DNA of 64,000 nucleotides from Streptomyces sp. NBC_00582 (GTDB lineage: Bacteria > Actinomycetota > Actinomycetes > Streptomycetales > Streptomycetaceae): positions 7,440,001 to 7,504,000 of the forward strand of contig NZ_CP107772.1 in the NCBI RefSeq assembly GCF_036345155.1. The letters run 5' to 3'. Within the stretch, counting starts at the first letter, position 1; every line of letters starts with the position of its first letter. The translations under genes were made by a program, and so were the position numbers. Positions 8,964 to 17,019 of this stretch are shown piece after piece. The notes below the pieces were generated by a model that did not search any database, was not told where the DNA came from, and saw only the letters and a list, made by a program, of their open reading frames with translations.

Positions 8964-10112
8964 GTGCTTCTGAAAACCTTCGGCTGGTCGTTCGCGGTCA
9001 CCGCGCTCGGCCTGGCCGCTGCGGTCTTCTACGGGGGGTGGGAGGCCTTCGGCATCGTGGCGATCCTCTCCATCCTCGAGATCTCGCTGTCGTTCGACAA
9101 CGCGGTGGTCAACGCCGGAATCCTGAAGAAGATGAACGCCTTCTGGCAGAAGATCTTCCTCACCGTCGGCGTGCTCATCGCGGTCTTCGGCATGCGGCTG
9201 GTCTTCCCCGTCGTGATCGTCGCGATCAGCGCCAAGATGGGGCCGGTCGAGGCCGTCGACCTCGCGCTCAACAACAAGGACCGCTACCAGGAGCTCGTCA
9301 CCGACGCGCACCCGGCGATCGCCGCCTTCGGTGGCATGTTCCTGCTGATGATCTTCCTCGACTTCATCTTCGAGGACCGGGACATCCAGTGGCTGCGCTG
9401 GATCGAGCGCCCGCTCGCCAAGCTCGGCAAGGTCGACATGCTGTCGGTCTGCATCGCCCTGATCGTCCTGCTGATCACCTCCTTCACCTTCGCCACCCAC
9501 GCCCACCAGCACGGCGGCGGACATGTCGACAAGGCCCAGACCGTCCTGATCGCGGGCATCGCCGGTCTGATCACCTACATGGTCGTCGGCGGTCTCTCCG
9601 GCTACTTCGAGGACAAACTCGAGGAAGAGGAGGAACGCGAGCACGAGGCGGAGGAGGAAGCCGCGCGCAGCGGCAAGCAGAAATCGCCGGTCCTGCTGGC
9701 CGGCCAGGCCGCGTTCTTCATGTTCCTCTACCTGGAAGTGCTGGACGCGTCCTTCTCCTTCGACGGTGTGATCGGCGCGTTCGCCATCACCAACGACATC
9801 GTGCTCATGGCCCTGGGCCTCGGCATCGGCGCGATGTACGTCCGTTCGCTCACGGTCTACCTGGTGCGCCAGGGCACCCTGGACGACTACGTCTACCTGG
9901 AGCACGGCGCGCACTACGCGATCGGCGCCCTCGCCGTGATCCTGATGGTCACCATCCAGTACGAGATCAACGAGGTCATCACCGGTCTCGTCGGCGTCGT
10001 CCTGATCGCCTGGTCCTTCTGGTCCTCCGTACGCCGCAACAAGGCGCTGGCGGCGGCCGAGGGAAAAGCTGAGGGCTCGGACGAGAAGACCGAGGTCTCG
10101 TCCGGGGTGTAG
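8964..10112 (+). CDS. DUF475 membrane protein, TerC superfamily
   Basis: A 382-residue integral membrane protein with about nine hydrophobic helices. Helix pairs carry acidic residues in the membrane (ILEISLSFDNAVVNA near 40-54; LEVLDASFSFDGVIGAF near 257-273), the pattern seen in TerC-like transporters of metal ions. A very charged cytosolic loop (EDKLEEEEEREHEAEEEAARSG, about 216-237) and a His-rich loop (THAHQHGGGH) near 185 could bind metal. GTG 8964 has only a weak ribosome site. TerD/TerC-type pairs are thought to act as a membrane-linked metal-sensing stress complex; that role here is inference. Confidence 0.9.
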   Translation: MLLKTFGWSFAVTALGLAAAVFYGGWEAFGIVAILSILEISLSFDNAVVNAGILKKMNAFWQKIFLTVGVLIAVFGMRLVFPVVIVAISAKMGPVEAVDLALNNKDRYQELVTDAHPAIAAFGGMFLLMIFLDFIFEDRDIQWLRWIERPLAKLGKVDMLSVCIALIVLLITSFTFATHAHQHGGGHVDKAQTVLIAGIAGLITYMVVGGLSGYFEDKLEEEEEREHEAEEEAARSGKQKSPVLLAGQAAFFMFLYLEVLDASFSFDGVIGAFAITNDIVLMALGLGIGAMYVRSLTVYLVRQGTLDDYVYLEHGAHYAIGALAVILMVTIQYEINEVITGLVGVVLIAWSFWSSVRRNKALAAAEGKAEGSDEKTEVSSGV

Positions 10113-10126
10113 ACACCGATGCGGAG

Positions 10127-10145
10127 CCCGGTTGTGTGAACCGGG
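10127..10145 (+). terminator. Hairpin after the DUF475 gene
   Basis: CCCGGTT-gtgtg-AACCGGG, a perfect 7-bp stem 14 bp past the stop codon. A second, stronger hairpin follows. Confidence 0.5.
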
Positions 10146-10168
10146 TTGCGCCGAGGAACGCTCTGTGC

Positions 10169-10207
10169 GGGGCGGTCGGTGAGGACGCTGTCCTCACCGG
10201 CCGCCCC
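10169..10207 (+). terminator. Strong terminator hairpin
   Basis: GGGGCGG and GGTGAGGAC on the left arm pair with GTCCTCACC and CCGCCCC on the right around a 3-nt loop, with one internal mismatch. It separates the DUF475 gene from the TerA-like gene, so the latter probably has its own promoter between 10208 and 10267. Confidence 0.75.
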
Positions 10208-10267
10208 GCCGGTATGTCGTGCGGGACACATGATCGGGAATCACGGTCGAGAGACGTGGGGGCGGGA

Positions 10268-11005
10268 ATGGGCTTCTTCGACGGGCTGCTGGGGAGCCGT
10301 ACGGCCGAGTTCGACTCGGGCAGCGCGGCGACCAACGCGATCGAACTCACCAAACGGCATCACTACGTCTCCCTGACCAAACAGGGCGCGGCCACGGGGA
10401 ACCTGCGGGTCAACCTGACCTGGCGGATGCGGACCTCGGACATCGGCGGCCCCCAGCGGGAGAGTCTGCTGCGGCACCCCTTCAAGGCACTGAAGCCGCC
10501 GGAGGTCATCGGGCACAGCCAGAGCATGGTCAACGTCGACCTCGACCTGGGGTGCCTGTACGAGCTGGCCGACGGTACGAAGGGGGTCGTACAGCCGCTC
10601 GGCGGGCTGCTGGGGGACGTCAACGCGCCGCCGTACGTGAAGCTCAGTGGGGACGACCGGTTCGGGTCGGCGTCGGGGGAGACGATGTACGTCAACCTCG
10701 ACCACCGGGACGACATCAAGCGGCTGCTGGTGTTCGTGTACATCTACGACCAGACGCCGGCGTTCGACCGGACGCACGCGATGGTGACGCTGTATCCCAG
10801 CAACGGGCCGCGGATCGAGATAGGTCTCGACGAGCGGCACCCGCAGGCCCGGTCGTGTGCGGTCGTGATGATCGAGAACGTGAAGGGGGAGCTGGTGGTG
10901 CGGCGGGAGGTGCGGTTCGTGTACGGGTTCCAGGCGGAGCTTGACCGGTTGTACGGGTGGGGGTTGCAGTGGGGGCGGGGTTACAAGACGAAGGTCGAGA
11001 AATAG
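10268..11005 (+). CDS. TerA-like tellurium resistance protein
   Basis: A 245-residue cytosolic protein of the wider TerD/TerA beta-sandwich superfamily. It begins MGFFDGLLGSRTAEFDSGSAATNAIEL, then has a first half with VNLTWRMRTSD and a second TerD-like half: NVDLDLGCLYELADGTKGVVQPLGG, SGDDRFGSASGETMYVNLDHRDDIKRLLVFVYIY and IEIGLDERH. Acidic ligands are kept (DLDLG, GDDR). I chose ATG 10268; the same frame is open upstream through the terminator. It is monocistronic and convergent with a third TerD gene. Confidence 0.82.
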   Translation: MGFFDGLLGSRTAEFDSGSAATNAIELTKRHHYVSLTKQGAATGNLRVNLTWRMRTSDIGGPQRESLLRHPFKALKPPEVIGHSQSMVNVDLDLGCLYELADGTKGVVQPLGGLLGDVNAPPYVKLSGDDRFGSASGETMYVNLDHRDDIKRLLVFVYIYDQTPAFDRTHAMVTLYPSNGPRIEIGLDERHPQARSCAVVMIENVKGELVVRREVRFVYGFQAELDRLYGWGLQWGRGYKTKVEK

Positions 11006-11030
11006 GCGCCCACCGAGGGCGGGGTGCTGT

Positions 11031-11109
11031 GGTCTCGCGGCTGACTGTTTCGTCTGCGGCCGGTCGCGCCCACGCGGCGGAGCCGCATATCGATACAGCC
11101 CCGCGCCCC
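11031..11109. repeat. Dispersed Streptomyces-type intergenic repeat
   Basis: This stretch between two convergent stop codons has a hairpin core GCGGC-gga-GCCGC flanked by GGTCGCGCCCAC and ATATCGATACAG, ending CCCCGCGCCCCTTG. From general familiarity this kind of GC-rich element recurs many times between genes in Streptomyces chromosomes. A related element, read as coding sequence, is at 13975. It may act as a bidirectional terminator here. Confidence 0.5.
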
Positions 11110-11123
11110 TTGGGTCTCTCCGG

Positions 11124-11876
11124 TCACCGGCCGATGAATTGCGGGCCCTGCGGGGGGAGCTGGAAAGCACCGTCCGGGTAGGCGTAGCCGTGGGTCGGGA
11201 GGTTGTTCGGGTAGCCGTAGGCCGGCTGTTGTTGCTGGTGGGGGACCTGGGACGTGGGCTGTTCCGGGGGGAGGGGCTGGGAGAGGCTGGGGGTGGGGGG
11301 CAGCGGGGCGGGGTCCGAGGGGTCGGCCGCCTCCTCCGACTCGTCCACCGAGATGCCGAAGTCCGTCGCCAGGCCCTTGAGACCGTTTGAGTAGCCCTCG
11401 CCCAGGGCGCGGAACTTCCAGCCGTCCCCGCGGCGGTACAGCTCCCCGCAGATCAGGGCCGTCTCCTCGCCCGTCTCGGGACGGATGTCGAACGTGGCGA
11501 TCGGGTCACCGTCGGCCGCCCCGTCGTACAGCAGGATGCTGAGCGACCGTACGGTGTCGAAGGCGACGCCGTCCGCCGAAGCGACCAGCAGAATCTGACC
11601 GACGTCGGGCTCGACACCGGCCAGATCTGTCTGGATGGTGTCGGTGAGGCCCTCGGCACCCCGCTTCTTGCCGAGCCGCCAGACCTTCCCGGAAGGGTGC
11701 CGGGGCTGGTTGTAGAAGACGAAGTCCTCGTCGGAGCGCACGCGGCCGTCGGGGCCGAGGAGCAGCGCGGAGGCGTCGACGTCCGGGACCCCTTGCCCGG
11801 GCGTCCAGCGCAGTACGGCGCGTACCGTGGTTGCCTTGAGCGGGACGTTGGACCCCTTCAGCATCGCGTGCGTCAT
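11124..11876 (-). CDS. TerD family protein with a Pro/Gln-rich C-terminal tail
   Basis: A 250-residue protein. Residues 1-165 are a diverged TerD domain ([79 protein letters not shown]). Residues 166-250 are a low-complexity tail rich in Pro, Gln and Tyr ([19 protein letters not shown]), probably disordered and suited to protein contacts. The [12 protein letters not shown] loop of the tandem copies is reduced here. ATG 11876 follows GGCAGGA by 8 nt. It is divergent from the CitE-like gene and may respond to the same stress. Confidence 0.88.
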   Translation of the reverse strand: MTHAMLKGSNVPLKATTVRAVLRWTPGQGVPDVDASALLLGPDGRVRSDEDFVFYNQPRHPSGKVWRLGKKRGAEGLTDTIQTDLAGVEPDVGQILLVASADGVAFDTVRSLSILLYDGAADGDPIATFDIRPETGEETALICGELYRRGDGWKFRALGEGYSNGLKGLATDFGISVDESEEAADPSDPAPLPPTPSLSQPLPPEQPTSQVPHQQQQPAYGYPNNLPTHGYAYPDGAFQLPPQGPQFIGR

Positions 11877-11976
11877 GCGGTCATCCTGCCCTCTCGGTCC
11901 TGATCACGACAACGCGGGGTACACGACCCCACAAGGGAACCCACACGGGCGAGTTACCTGAAATTCATGCCCGGGG

Positions 11977-12005
11977 GGAACCCCTGACATGGACTTCTAC
12001 GTACT
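11977..12005 (+). promoter_or_regulatory. Candidate ECF-sigma promoter of the Ter biosynthetic operon
   Basis: GGAACC (11977-11982) and CGTACT (12000-12005) are spaced by 17 bp, and a G6 run lies just before the -35. Transcription would begin about 50 nt ahead of the CitE-like ATG. The match in sequence and spacing to the element upstream of terD1 suggests shared control. Confidence 0.4.
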
Positions 12006-12062
12006 ATTACCGGCCACCTCAGATGGAATCCACAGCCCGACCTTGTAACACGGGGGAGATTT

Positions 12063-13229
12063 ATGCGTCATTTCGGGCACCTCGCCCCAGAGGTGCGTCA
12101 GCGCCTCTTCCACCGGGAGCCGTGCGTCTTCGACGCCGACTCTCCGGCCAGGGTGCTCTCCGCGGCCCTGGGCGCCACGCTCTACAGCCCGGCCACCCGG
12201 CCGCGGCTGGCCGACGACATCGTCAAGCAGACCGGGCGCGGCGTGGTCTCGATGGTGCTGTGCCTGGAGGACTCCATCGGTGACGAGGACGTCCCGGCGG
12301 GCGAGGAGAACCTCGTCCGGCAGTTCGCCGACCTCGCCGGACGTCCCGAGCCGGTACGGCCGCTGCTGTTCATCCGGGTGCGCACACCCGAGCAGATCCC
12401 CGACCTGGTCGGCCGCCTCGGCCCGCACGCGGGCCTGCTGAGCGGGTTCGTCTTCCCCAAGTTCACCGAGGAACGGGGCATCCCCTTCCTGGAGGCCCTC
12501 GCCGCCGCCGAGCACGCGAGCGGCCGCCGCCTCTTCGGCATGCCCGTCCTGGAGACCCCCGAGCTGATGTACCGCGAGTCCCGGGTGGACGCCCTCGAGG
12601 GCATCGCCCGCGCGGTCGACAAGTACCGGAACCGGGTGCTGGCCCTGCGCCTCGGGGTGACCGACTTCTGCTCCGCCTACGGTCTGCGCCGGGCGCCCGA
12701 CATGACCGCCTACGACGTCCAGATCGTCGCCTCCGTGATCGCCGACGTGGTCAACATGCTGGGCCGCGCCGACGGCACCGGGTTCACGGTGACCGGGCCT
12801 GTGTGGGAGTACTTCCGGGTCCCGGAGCGCATGTTCAAGCCGATGCTGCGGCACAGCCCCTTCCTGGAGGGGCAGGCGGTGGAGCTGCGCGAGAGACTGA
12901 TCGAGCACGCCATGGACGGGCTGCTGCGGGAGATCTCCCTCGACCAGGCCAACGGCCTGCTCGGCAAGACCTGCATCCACCCCTCCCACGTGCCGGCCGT
13001 GCACGCGCTGTCGGTCGTCAGTCACGAGGAGTACAGCGACGCGGCGGACATCCTGCGGCCGGAACGCGGCGGTGGGGGTGTCCTCAGGTCGCAGTACACG
13101 AACAAGATGAACGAGGTGAAGCCGCACCGCGCCTGGGCCGAGCGCACCATGCTCCGGGCCGAGGTCTTCGGTGTGGCCAACGAGGACGTCAGCTTCGTCG
13201 ACCTGCTCGCCGCCGGCATCCCCGGCTGA
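12063..13229 (+). CDS. CitE-like (HpcH/HpaI) aldolase/lyase of the Ter biosynthetic module
   Basis: A 388-residue TIM-barrel protein of the citrate lyase beta/HpcH family. The core motifs are VSMVLCLEDSIGDEDV (metal-binding Glu/Asp, about 61-76), SGFVFPKF, GMPVLETPELMYRE (about 160-173) and LALRLGVTDFCSAYGLRR. A C-terminal extension (LGKTCIHPSHVPAVHALSVVSHEEY) resembles malyl-CoA lyases. ATG 12063 has GGGGGAG four nt upstream. Comparative genomics of Ter systems links this aldolase type to phosphoribosyltransferases and a HAD enzyme that are proposed to make a nucleoside-like metabolite; the real substrate is unknown. It starts a three-gene operon. Confidence 0.85.
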   Translation: MRHFGHLAPEVRQRLFHREPCVFDADSPARVLSAALGATLYSPATRPRLADDIVKQTGRGVVSMVLCLEDSIGDEDVPAGEENLVRQFADLAGRPEPVRPLLFIRVRTPEQIPDLVGRLGPHAGLLSGFVFPKFTEERGIPFLEALAAAEHASGRRLFGMPVLETPELMYRESRVDALEGIARAVDKYRNRVLALRLGVTDFCSAYGLRRAPDMTAYDVQIVASVIADVVNMLGRADGTGFTVTGPVWEYFRVPERMFKPMLRHSPFLEGQAVELRERLIEHAMDGLLREISLDQANGLLGKTCIHPSHVPAVHALSVVSHEEYSDAADILRPERGGGGVLRSQYTNKMNEVKPHRAWAERTMLRAEVFGVANEDVSFVDLLAAGIPG

Positions 13230-13253
13230 ATCCACCTCACTCTCTAGGGACGC

Positions 13254-15734
13254 ATGAACAACGCAGTGAACAACGGGGTCTGGTCCGGGACCTGGGTCGC
13301 CGAGCGGCTCGGCGTCGAACTCGTGGGCGACGACACGCTGAGGGACCTCCTGGGGCTGGCCCTGCGCCGCAACCCCAAGCGGGCGCACCTGCTGGTCTCC
13401 CACGTGCTGGGCAAGCACGTCCCGCAGTCCCCGTCCGTCGTGTACGGCCATGGCGTCGCCCTCGGCCGCCGGGTGCGCGCGCTGCTCGGCCCCGAGGCGG
13501 CGGACGCGGTCGTCCTCGGCTACGCGGAGACCGCGACCGGCCTCGGCCACTCCGTCGCCGACGGCCTCGGCACGGCCCCCTGTCTGCACTCCACCCGCCG
13601 CCCGGTCGCCGGTGTCGCCCGGGCGGGCGGCTTCGAGGAGTCCCACTCCCACGCCACCTCCCACCTCCTCCTCCCGGAGGACCCGTCCCTCCTGGTGGGC
13701 GACGGCCCCCTGGTCCTGGTCGACGACGAGTTCTCCACCGGCAACACGGTCCTCAACACGATCCGCGACCTCCACGACCGCTACCCGCGCCGCCGGTACG
13801 TGGTCGTCGCCCTGGTGGACATGCGCTCACCCGCGGACGCGGCCCGCCTGGACGCGTTCGCGAGGGAGATCGGCGCGAGGGTGGACCTGGTGGCGGCCGC
13901 TTCGGGCACCGTACGTCTGCCCGACGGCGTGCTGGAGAAGGGGCAGGACCTCGTAGCCAGACATGGGGGCGACTCCCCGGGGGCGCGGGGAACCGCGCGG
14001 TCAACCCCCACCGGCCCGCAGCCGACACACCACCGAGTCGACCTCCGCTGGCCCCAGGGTCTCCCCGACGGCGGCCGCCATGGCTTCACCCCCGCGCACC
14101 GGACCCGCCTGGAGGCCGCCCTCCCGGAGATGGCCGCCCGCCTGGCGGAGGCGATACCTGAGGGCGCCCGAAGCGCCCTCGTACTCGGCTTCGAGGAGCT
14201 GATGTACGCCCCCCTCAGGCTCGCCCGCGAGCTGGAGCAGATCGTGCCCGGCGAAGTGCGGTACTCCACCACTACCCGCTCGCCCGTCCTCGCCGTGGAC
14301 GACCCCGGCTACGCGATCCGCAGCCGAATCGTTTTCCCCGCCCATGACGACCCCGCCGACGGCCCCGGTGAGCGTTATGCCTATAACGTCGCCGGTGCCG
14401 GCTTCGACGCCGTGATCGCGGTCGTCGACTCCGTGGCGGACACCCCCGCCCTGCACGCCCCCGACGGCCTTCTCGCCCAGCTCGCCGCGCACACCCCGCA
14501 CGTGGTCCTCGCGGTCGTACCGTCGTACGTCCCCGAGCCGCTGTACGCAGCCGCACTGCCCGAAAAGAGACCCGCCATGCTGCCCGAGCCCCTCCGCGGC
14601 CCCGCCTTCTCCTCGTACGCGCCCGAGGAGGTCGGCTGGCTGCTCCAGGACCTCTCGGACGTGACGCTGGAGGCGCCGACCGAGGAGCGCGAGGAGGCCA
14701 TCCAGAGCGGCGGCGCGCACTACGCGGAGTCCCTGCCGGTCGAGTACCAGCCGAGCGAGCAGTACCAGGAGCTGTTCCAGGCGGCACTGGAGATCTCGGC
14801 GGCGCGCATCGCACAGGCCGTCGGCGTCGTCACGGAGACCGTGATCGCCGAACGCTCCCCGCGGCCCGTGCTCGTCTCCCTCGCCCGCGCCGGCACCCCC
14901 GTCGGCGTCCTGATGCGCCGCTGGGCCCAGTTCCGGCACGGCCTCGACCTGCCGCACTACGCCGTGTCGATCGTGCGCGGCCGGGGCATCGACGCCAACG
15001 CGCTGCGCTGGCTGGCCGCCCACCACGACCCGCGGGACGTGGTGTTCGTGGACGGCTGGACCGGCAAGGGTGCCATCACCCGGGAACTGGCGGCGGCGGT
15101 CGAGGAGTTCGAGGCGGCGGGCGGTGCGGCCGGGTTCGACCCGGAGATCGCGGTGCTGGCGGACCCGGGCTCGTGCGTGCGGACGTACGGCACCCGGGAG
15201 GACTTCCTGATCCCCTCGGCGTGTCTGAACTCGACGGTGTCCGGCCTGATCTCGCGGACGGTCCTGCGGGCCGACCTGGTCGGTCCCGACGACTTCCACG
15301 GCGCGAAGTTCTACCGGGAGCTGGCCGGCGCGGACGTCTCGGTCGCCTTCCTGGACGCCGTCTCGGCCCGCTTCGGGGAGGTCGCGGAGGCGGTGGCCGC
15401 CGCGGTGAAGGAGCTGGTCGCCGGCGACCGTACGCCCACCTGGGAGGGCTGGGCGGCCGTCGAGCGGATCAGCGAGGAGTACGGCATCCACGACGTGAAC
15501 CTGGTGAAGCCGGGTGTGGGCGAGACCACCCGGGTGCTGCTGCGCCGGGTGCCGTGGAAGATCCTGGCGCGGGCCGGGGCGGGCGCGGACCTCGACCACG
15601 TACGGCTCCTGGCGGAGCAGAGAGGGGTGCCCGTGGAGGAGGTCGGCGAGCTGCCGTACACCTGCGTGGGCCTCATCCACCCGAAGTACACGCGCGGGGC
15701 GACCGGCGCCGACGGCAAGGCGGTGGCGGTCTGA
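13254..15734 (+). CDS. Three-domain fusion: phosphoribosyltransferase, TRSP and StiP/PELOTA-like domains
   Basis: An 826-residue cytosolic protein with three modules. Residues about 30-240 form a PRTase whose PRPP loop is LVLVDDEFSTGNT (153-165). Residues about 295-445 look like the TRSP domain (LVLGFEELMYAPLRLA; RYSTTTRSPV; YPAVVPSYVPEPL-type end). Residues about 470-740 match the StiP group, with a second nucleotide-loop-like motif VFVDGWTGKGAITREL (597-612), a Cys at 641 (DPGSCVRTYGTREDFLIPS) and the SACLNSTVSGL block; 745-815 resembles a PELOTA-type RNA-binding end (HDVNLVKPGVGETTRVLLRRVPW). In many genomes these are separate genes. The linker (237-262) is encoded by an intergenic-type repeat. 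The stop overlaps the HAD start (TGATG). Confidence 0.82.
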   Translation: MNNAVNNGVWSGTWVAERLGVELVGDDTLRDLLGLALRRNPKRAHLLVSHVLGKHVPQSPSVVYGHGVALGRRVRALLGPEAADAVVLGYAETATGLGHSVADGLGTAPCLHSTRRPVAGVARAGGFEESHSHATSHLLLPEDPSLLVGDGPLVLVDDEFSTGNTVLNTIRDLHDRYPRRRYVVVALVDMRSPADAARLDAFAREIGARVDLVAAASGTVRLPDGVLEKGQDLVARHGGDSPGARGTARSTPTGPQPTHHRVDLRWPQGLPDGGRHGFTPAHRTRLEAALPEMAARLAEAIPEGARSALVLGFEELMYAPLRLARELEQIVPGEVRYSTTTRSPVLAVDDPGYAIRSRIVFPAHDDPADGPGERYAYNVAGAGFDAVIAVVDSVADTPALHAPDGLLAQLAAHTPHVVLAVVPSYVPEPLYAAALPEKRPAMLPEPLRGPAFSSYAPEEVGWLLQDLSDVTLEAPTEEREEAIQSGGAHYAESLPVEYQPSEQYQELFQAALEISAARIAQAVGVVTETVIAERSPRPVLVSLARAGTPVGVLMRRWAQFRHGLDLPHYAVSIVRGRGIDANALRWLAAHHDPRDVVFVDGWTGKGAITRELAAAVEEFEAAGGAAGFDPEIAVLADPGSCVRTYGTREDFLIPSACLNSTVSGLISRTVLRADLVGPDDFHGAKFYRELAGADVSVAFLDAVSARFGEVAEAVAAAVKELVAGDRTPTWEGWAAVERISEEYGIHDVNLVKPGVGETTRVLLRRVPWKILARAGAGADLDHVRLLAEQRGVPVEEVGELPYTCVGLIHPKYTRGATGADGKAVAV
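13975..14035 (+). repeat. Intergenic-type repeat read in frame as a protein linker
   Basis: GGGGGCGCGGGGAACCGCGC followed by CAACCCCCACCGGCCCGCAG is, from familiarity, a form of a repeat usually found between Streptomyces genes. Here it lies inside the 826-residue fusion and encodes the low-complexity linker residues 241-261 between the PRTase and TRSP domains. It is related in style to the element at 11031. Confidence 0.5.
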
Positions 15735-16546
15735 TGGCGATGCTGGTGGCGAGCGACCTCGACCGTACGCTGATCTACTCCCCGTCGGCGCTGGCGCTGA
15801 CCATGCCGGACGCGCGGGCGCCCCGGCTGCTGTGCGTCGAGGTCCACGAGGCGAGACCGCTGTCCTTCATGACGGAGACGGCGGCCGGGCTGCTCACCGA
15901 CCTCGGGGACGCGGCGGTGTTCACGCCGACGACCACCCGGACGCGCAAGCAGTACCTGCGGATCAATCTGCCGGGGCCGGCCCCGAAGTACGCGATCTGC
16001 GCCAACGGCGGCCACATCCTGGTCGACGGGGTCACCGACCAGGACTGGCACACGGGCGTCCTCGCGCGGCTGGCGGAGCAGTGCGCGCCCCTCGACGAGG
16101 TGCGGGCCCACCTGGAGGCCACCGCCGATCCGCTCTGGGTGCGCAAGCACCGGGTCGCCGAGGACCTGTTCGCCTATCTCGTCGTGGAGCGCGAGCTGCT
16201 GCCCGAGGAGTGGGTGAAGGAGCTGGCGGCCTGGGCGGAGAACCGGGGCTGGACGGTGTCGCTTCAGGGCCGCAAGATCTACGCGGTGCCGAAGCCGCTG
16301 ACCAAGAGCGCGGCCGTGCGCGAGGTGGCCCGGCGCACCGGCGCCGAGCTGATCCTGGGCGCAGGGGACTCCCTGCTCGACGCCGATCTGCTGCTCGCCG
16401 CCGATCTGGGCTGGCGGCCCGGCCACGGCGAGCTGGCCGACACCGAGTGGACGGCCCCCGGGATCACCGCCCTGCCCGAGCGGGGCGTCCTCGCGGGGGA
16501 GCGCATCCTGCGGGAGTTCCTGAAGACGGTCAGAGGACCCCGGTAG
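15734..16546 (+). CDS. HAD-superfamily phosphatase of the Ter biosynthetic module
   Basis: A 270-residue HAD hydrolase of the Cof/phosphomannomutase-like type. Motif I is SDLDRTLIYS with nucleophile D8 and acid D10; motif IV is GAGDSLLDADLLLAAD (about 211-226). Between them are a conserved cap (FTPTTTRTRKQYLRINL; ICANGGHILVDG) and the basic residue block KPLTKSAAVREVA. ATG 15734 overlaps the upstream stop by one base, so it is translationally coupled to the PRTase fusion. It probably removes a phosphate from the product of the preceding enzymes; the substrate is not known. Confidence 0.88.
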   Translation: MAMLVASDLDRTLIYSPSALALTMPDARAPRLLCVEVHEARPLSFMTETAAGLLTDLGDAAVFTPTTTRTRKQYLRINLPGPAPKYAICANGGHILVDGVTDQDWHTGVLARLAEQCAPLDEVRAHLEATADPLWVRKHRVAEDLFAYLVVERELLPEEWVKELAAWAENRGWTVSLQGRKIYAVPKPLTKSAAVREVARRTGAELILGAGDSLLDADLLLAADLGWRPGHGELADTEWTAPGITALPERGVLAGERILREFLKTVRGPR

Positions 16547-16559
16547 CCGTCACCGACCG

Positions 16560-16778
16560 TCAGGAACAGCAGCCGCCGCCGCAGCAGCCGCCTCCGCCCC
16601 CGCCGCCCGCACGGGGCGCGGGGGCGGCCGCCGTACCGCCCACGGACACGGTGGACAGAAGCTTCACGGAGTTCTCATGTCCGGCCGGGCAGGCCGCCGG
16701 AGCGGAGGACTCCGCCATGGGGCGGCTCAGTTCGAACGTGTTGTCGCAGGTCCGGCAGCGATACTCGTAGCGAGGCAT
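16560..16778 (-). CDS. FmdB-family zinc-ribbon protein
   Basis: A 72-residue protein. It begins MPRYEYRCRTCDNTFE with the first CxxC of a zinc ribbon (C8, C11) and has a third ligand in ACPAGH (C30 and nearby His). The last third is Gly/Cys-rich (GGGGGGGCCGGGCCS), which could hold additional metal. FmdB proteins are small putative regulators of unknown mechanism. It is convergent with the HAD gene, 13 bp apart. Confidence 0.85.
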   Translation of the reverse strand: MPRYEYRCRTCDNTFELSRPMAESSAPAACPAGHENSVKLLSTVSVGGTAAAPAPRAGGGGGGGCCGGGCCS

Positions 16779-17019
16779 GCCGACAGGCTAATCCCCATAT
16801 GCCCGGAAGGGCGGCCCGGAGTTCCACCAGTGTTTGCTTCTGTCGAATTCTTATGTGGAGACTTTGCGAAGAGCGCTGGTAATTTGAGGGTGCCGCGATG
16901 AACCGCGAGGTCGGGGGGATTCAGGGTTTGCAGCCGAGTCCACGGCAACCATGTCAGACCCTTGTACGTCTGTACGTCTGCCTGTGCGAGCAACACGAAG
17001 GTGCGGAGGGAGACGCGTA
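16779..17019. other. Intergenic region upstream of the PBP gene
   Basis: About 240 bp with a short direct repeat GTACGTCT GTACGTCT (near 16962-16978). It must contain the PBP promoter and that of the divergent zinc-ribbon gene; I can name no clear -35/-10 pair. Confidence 0.3.
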
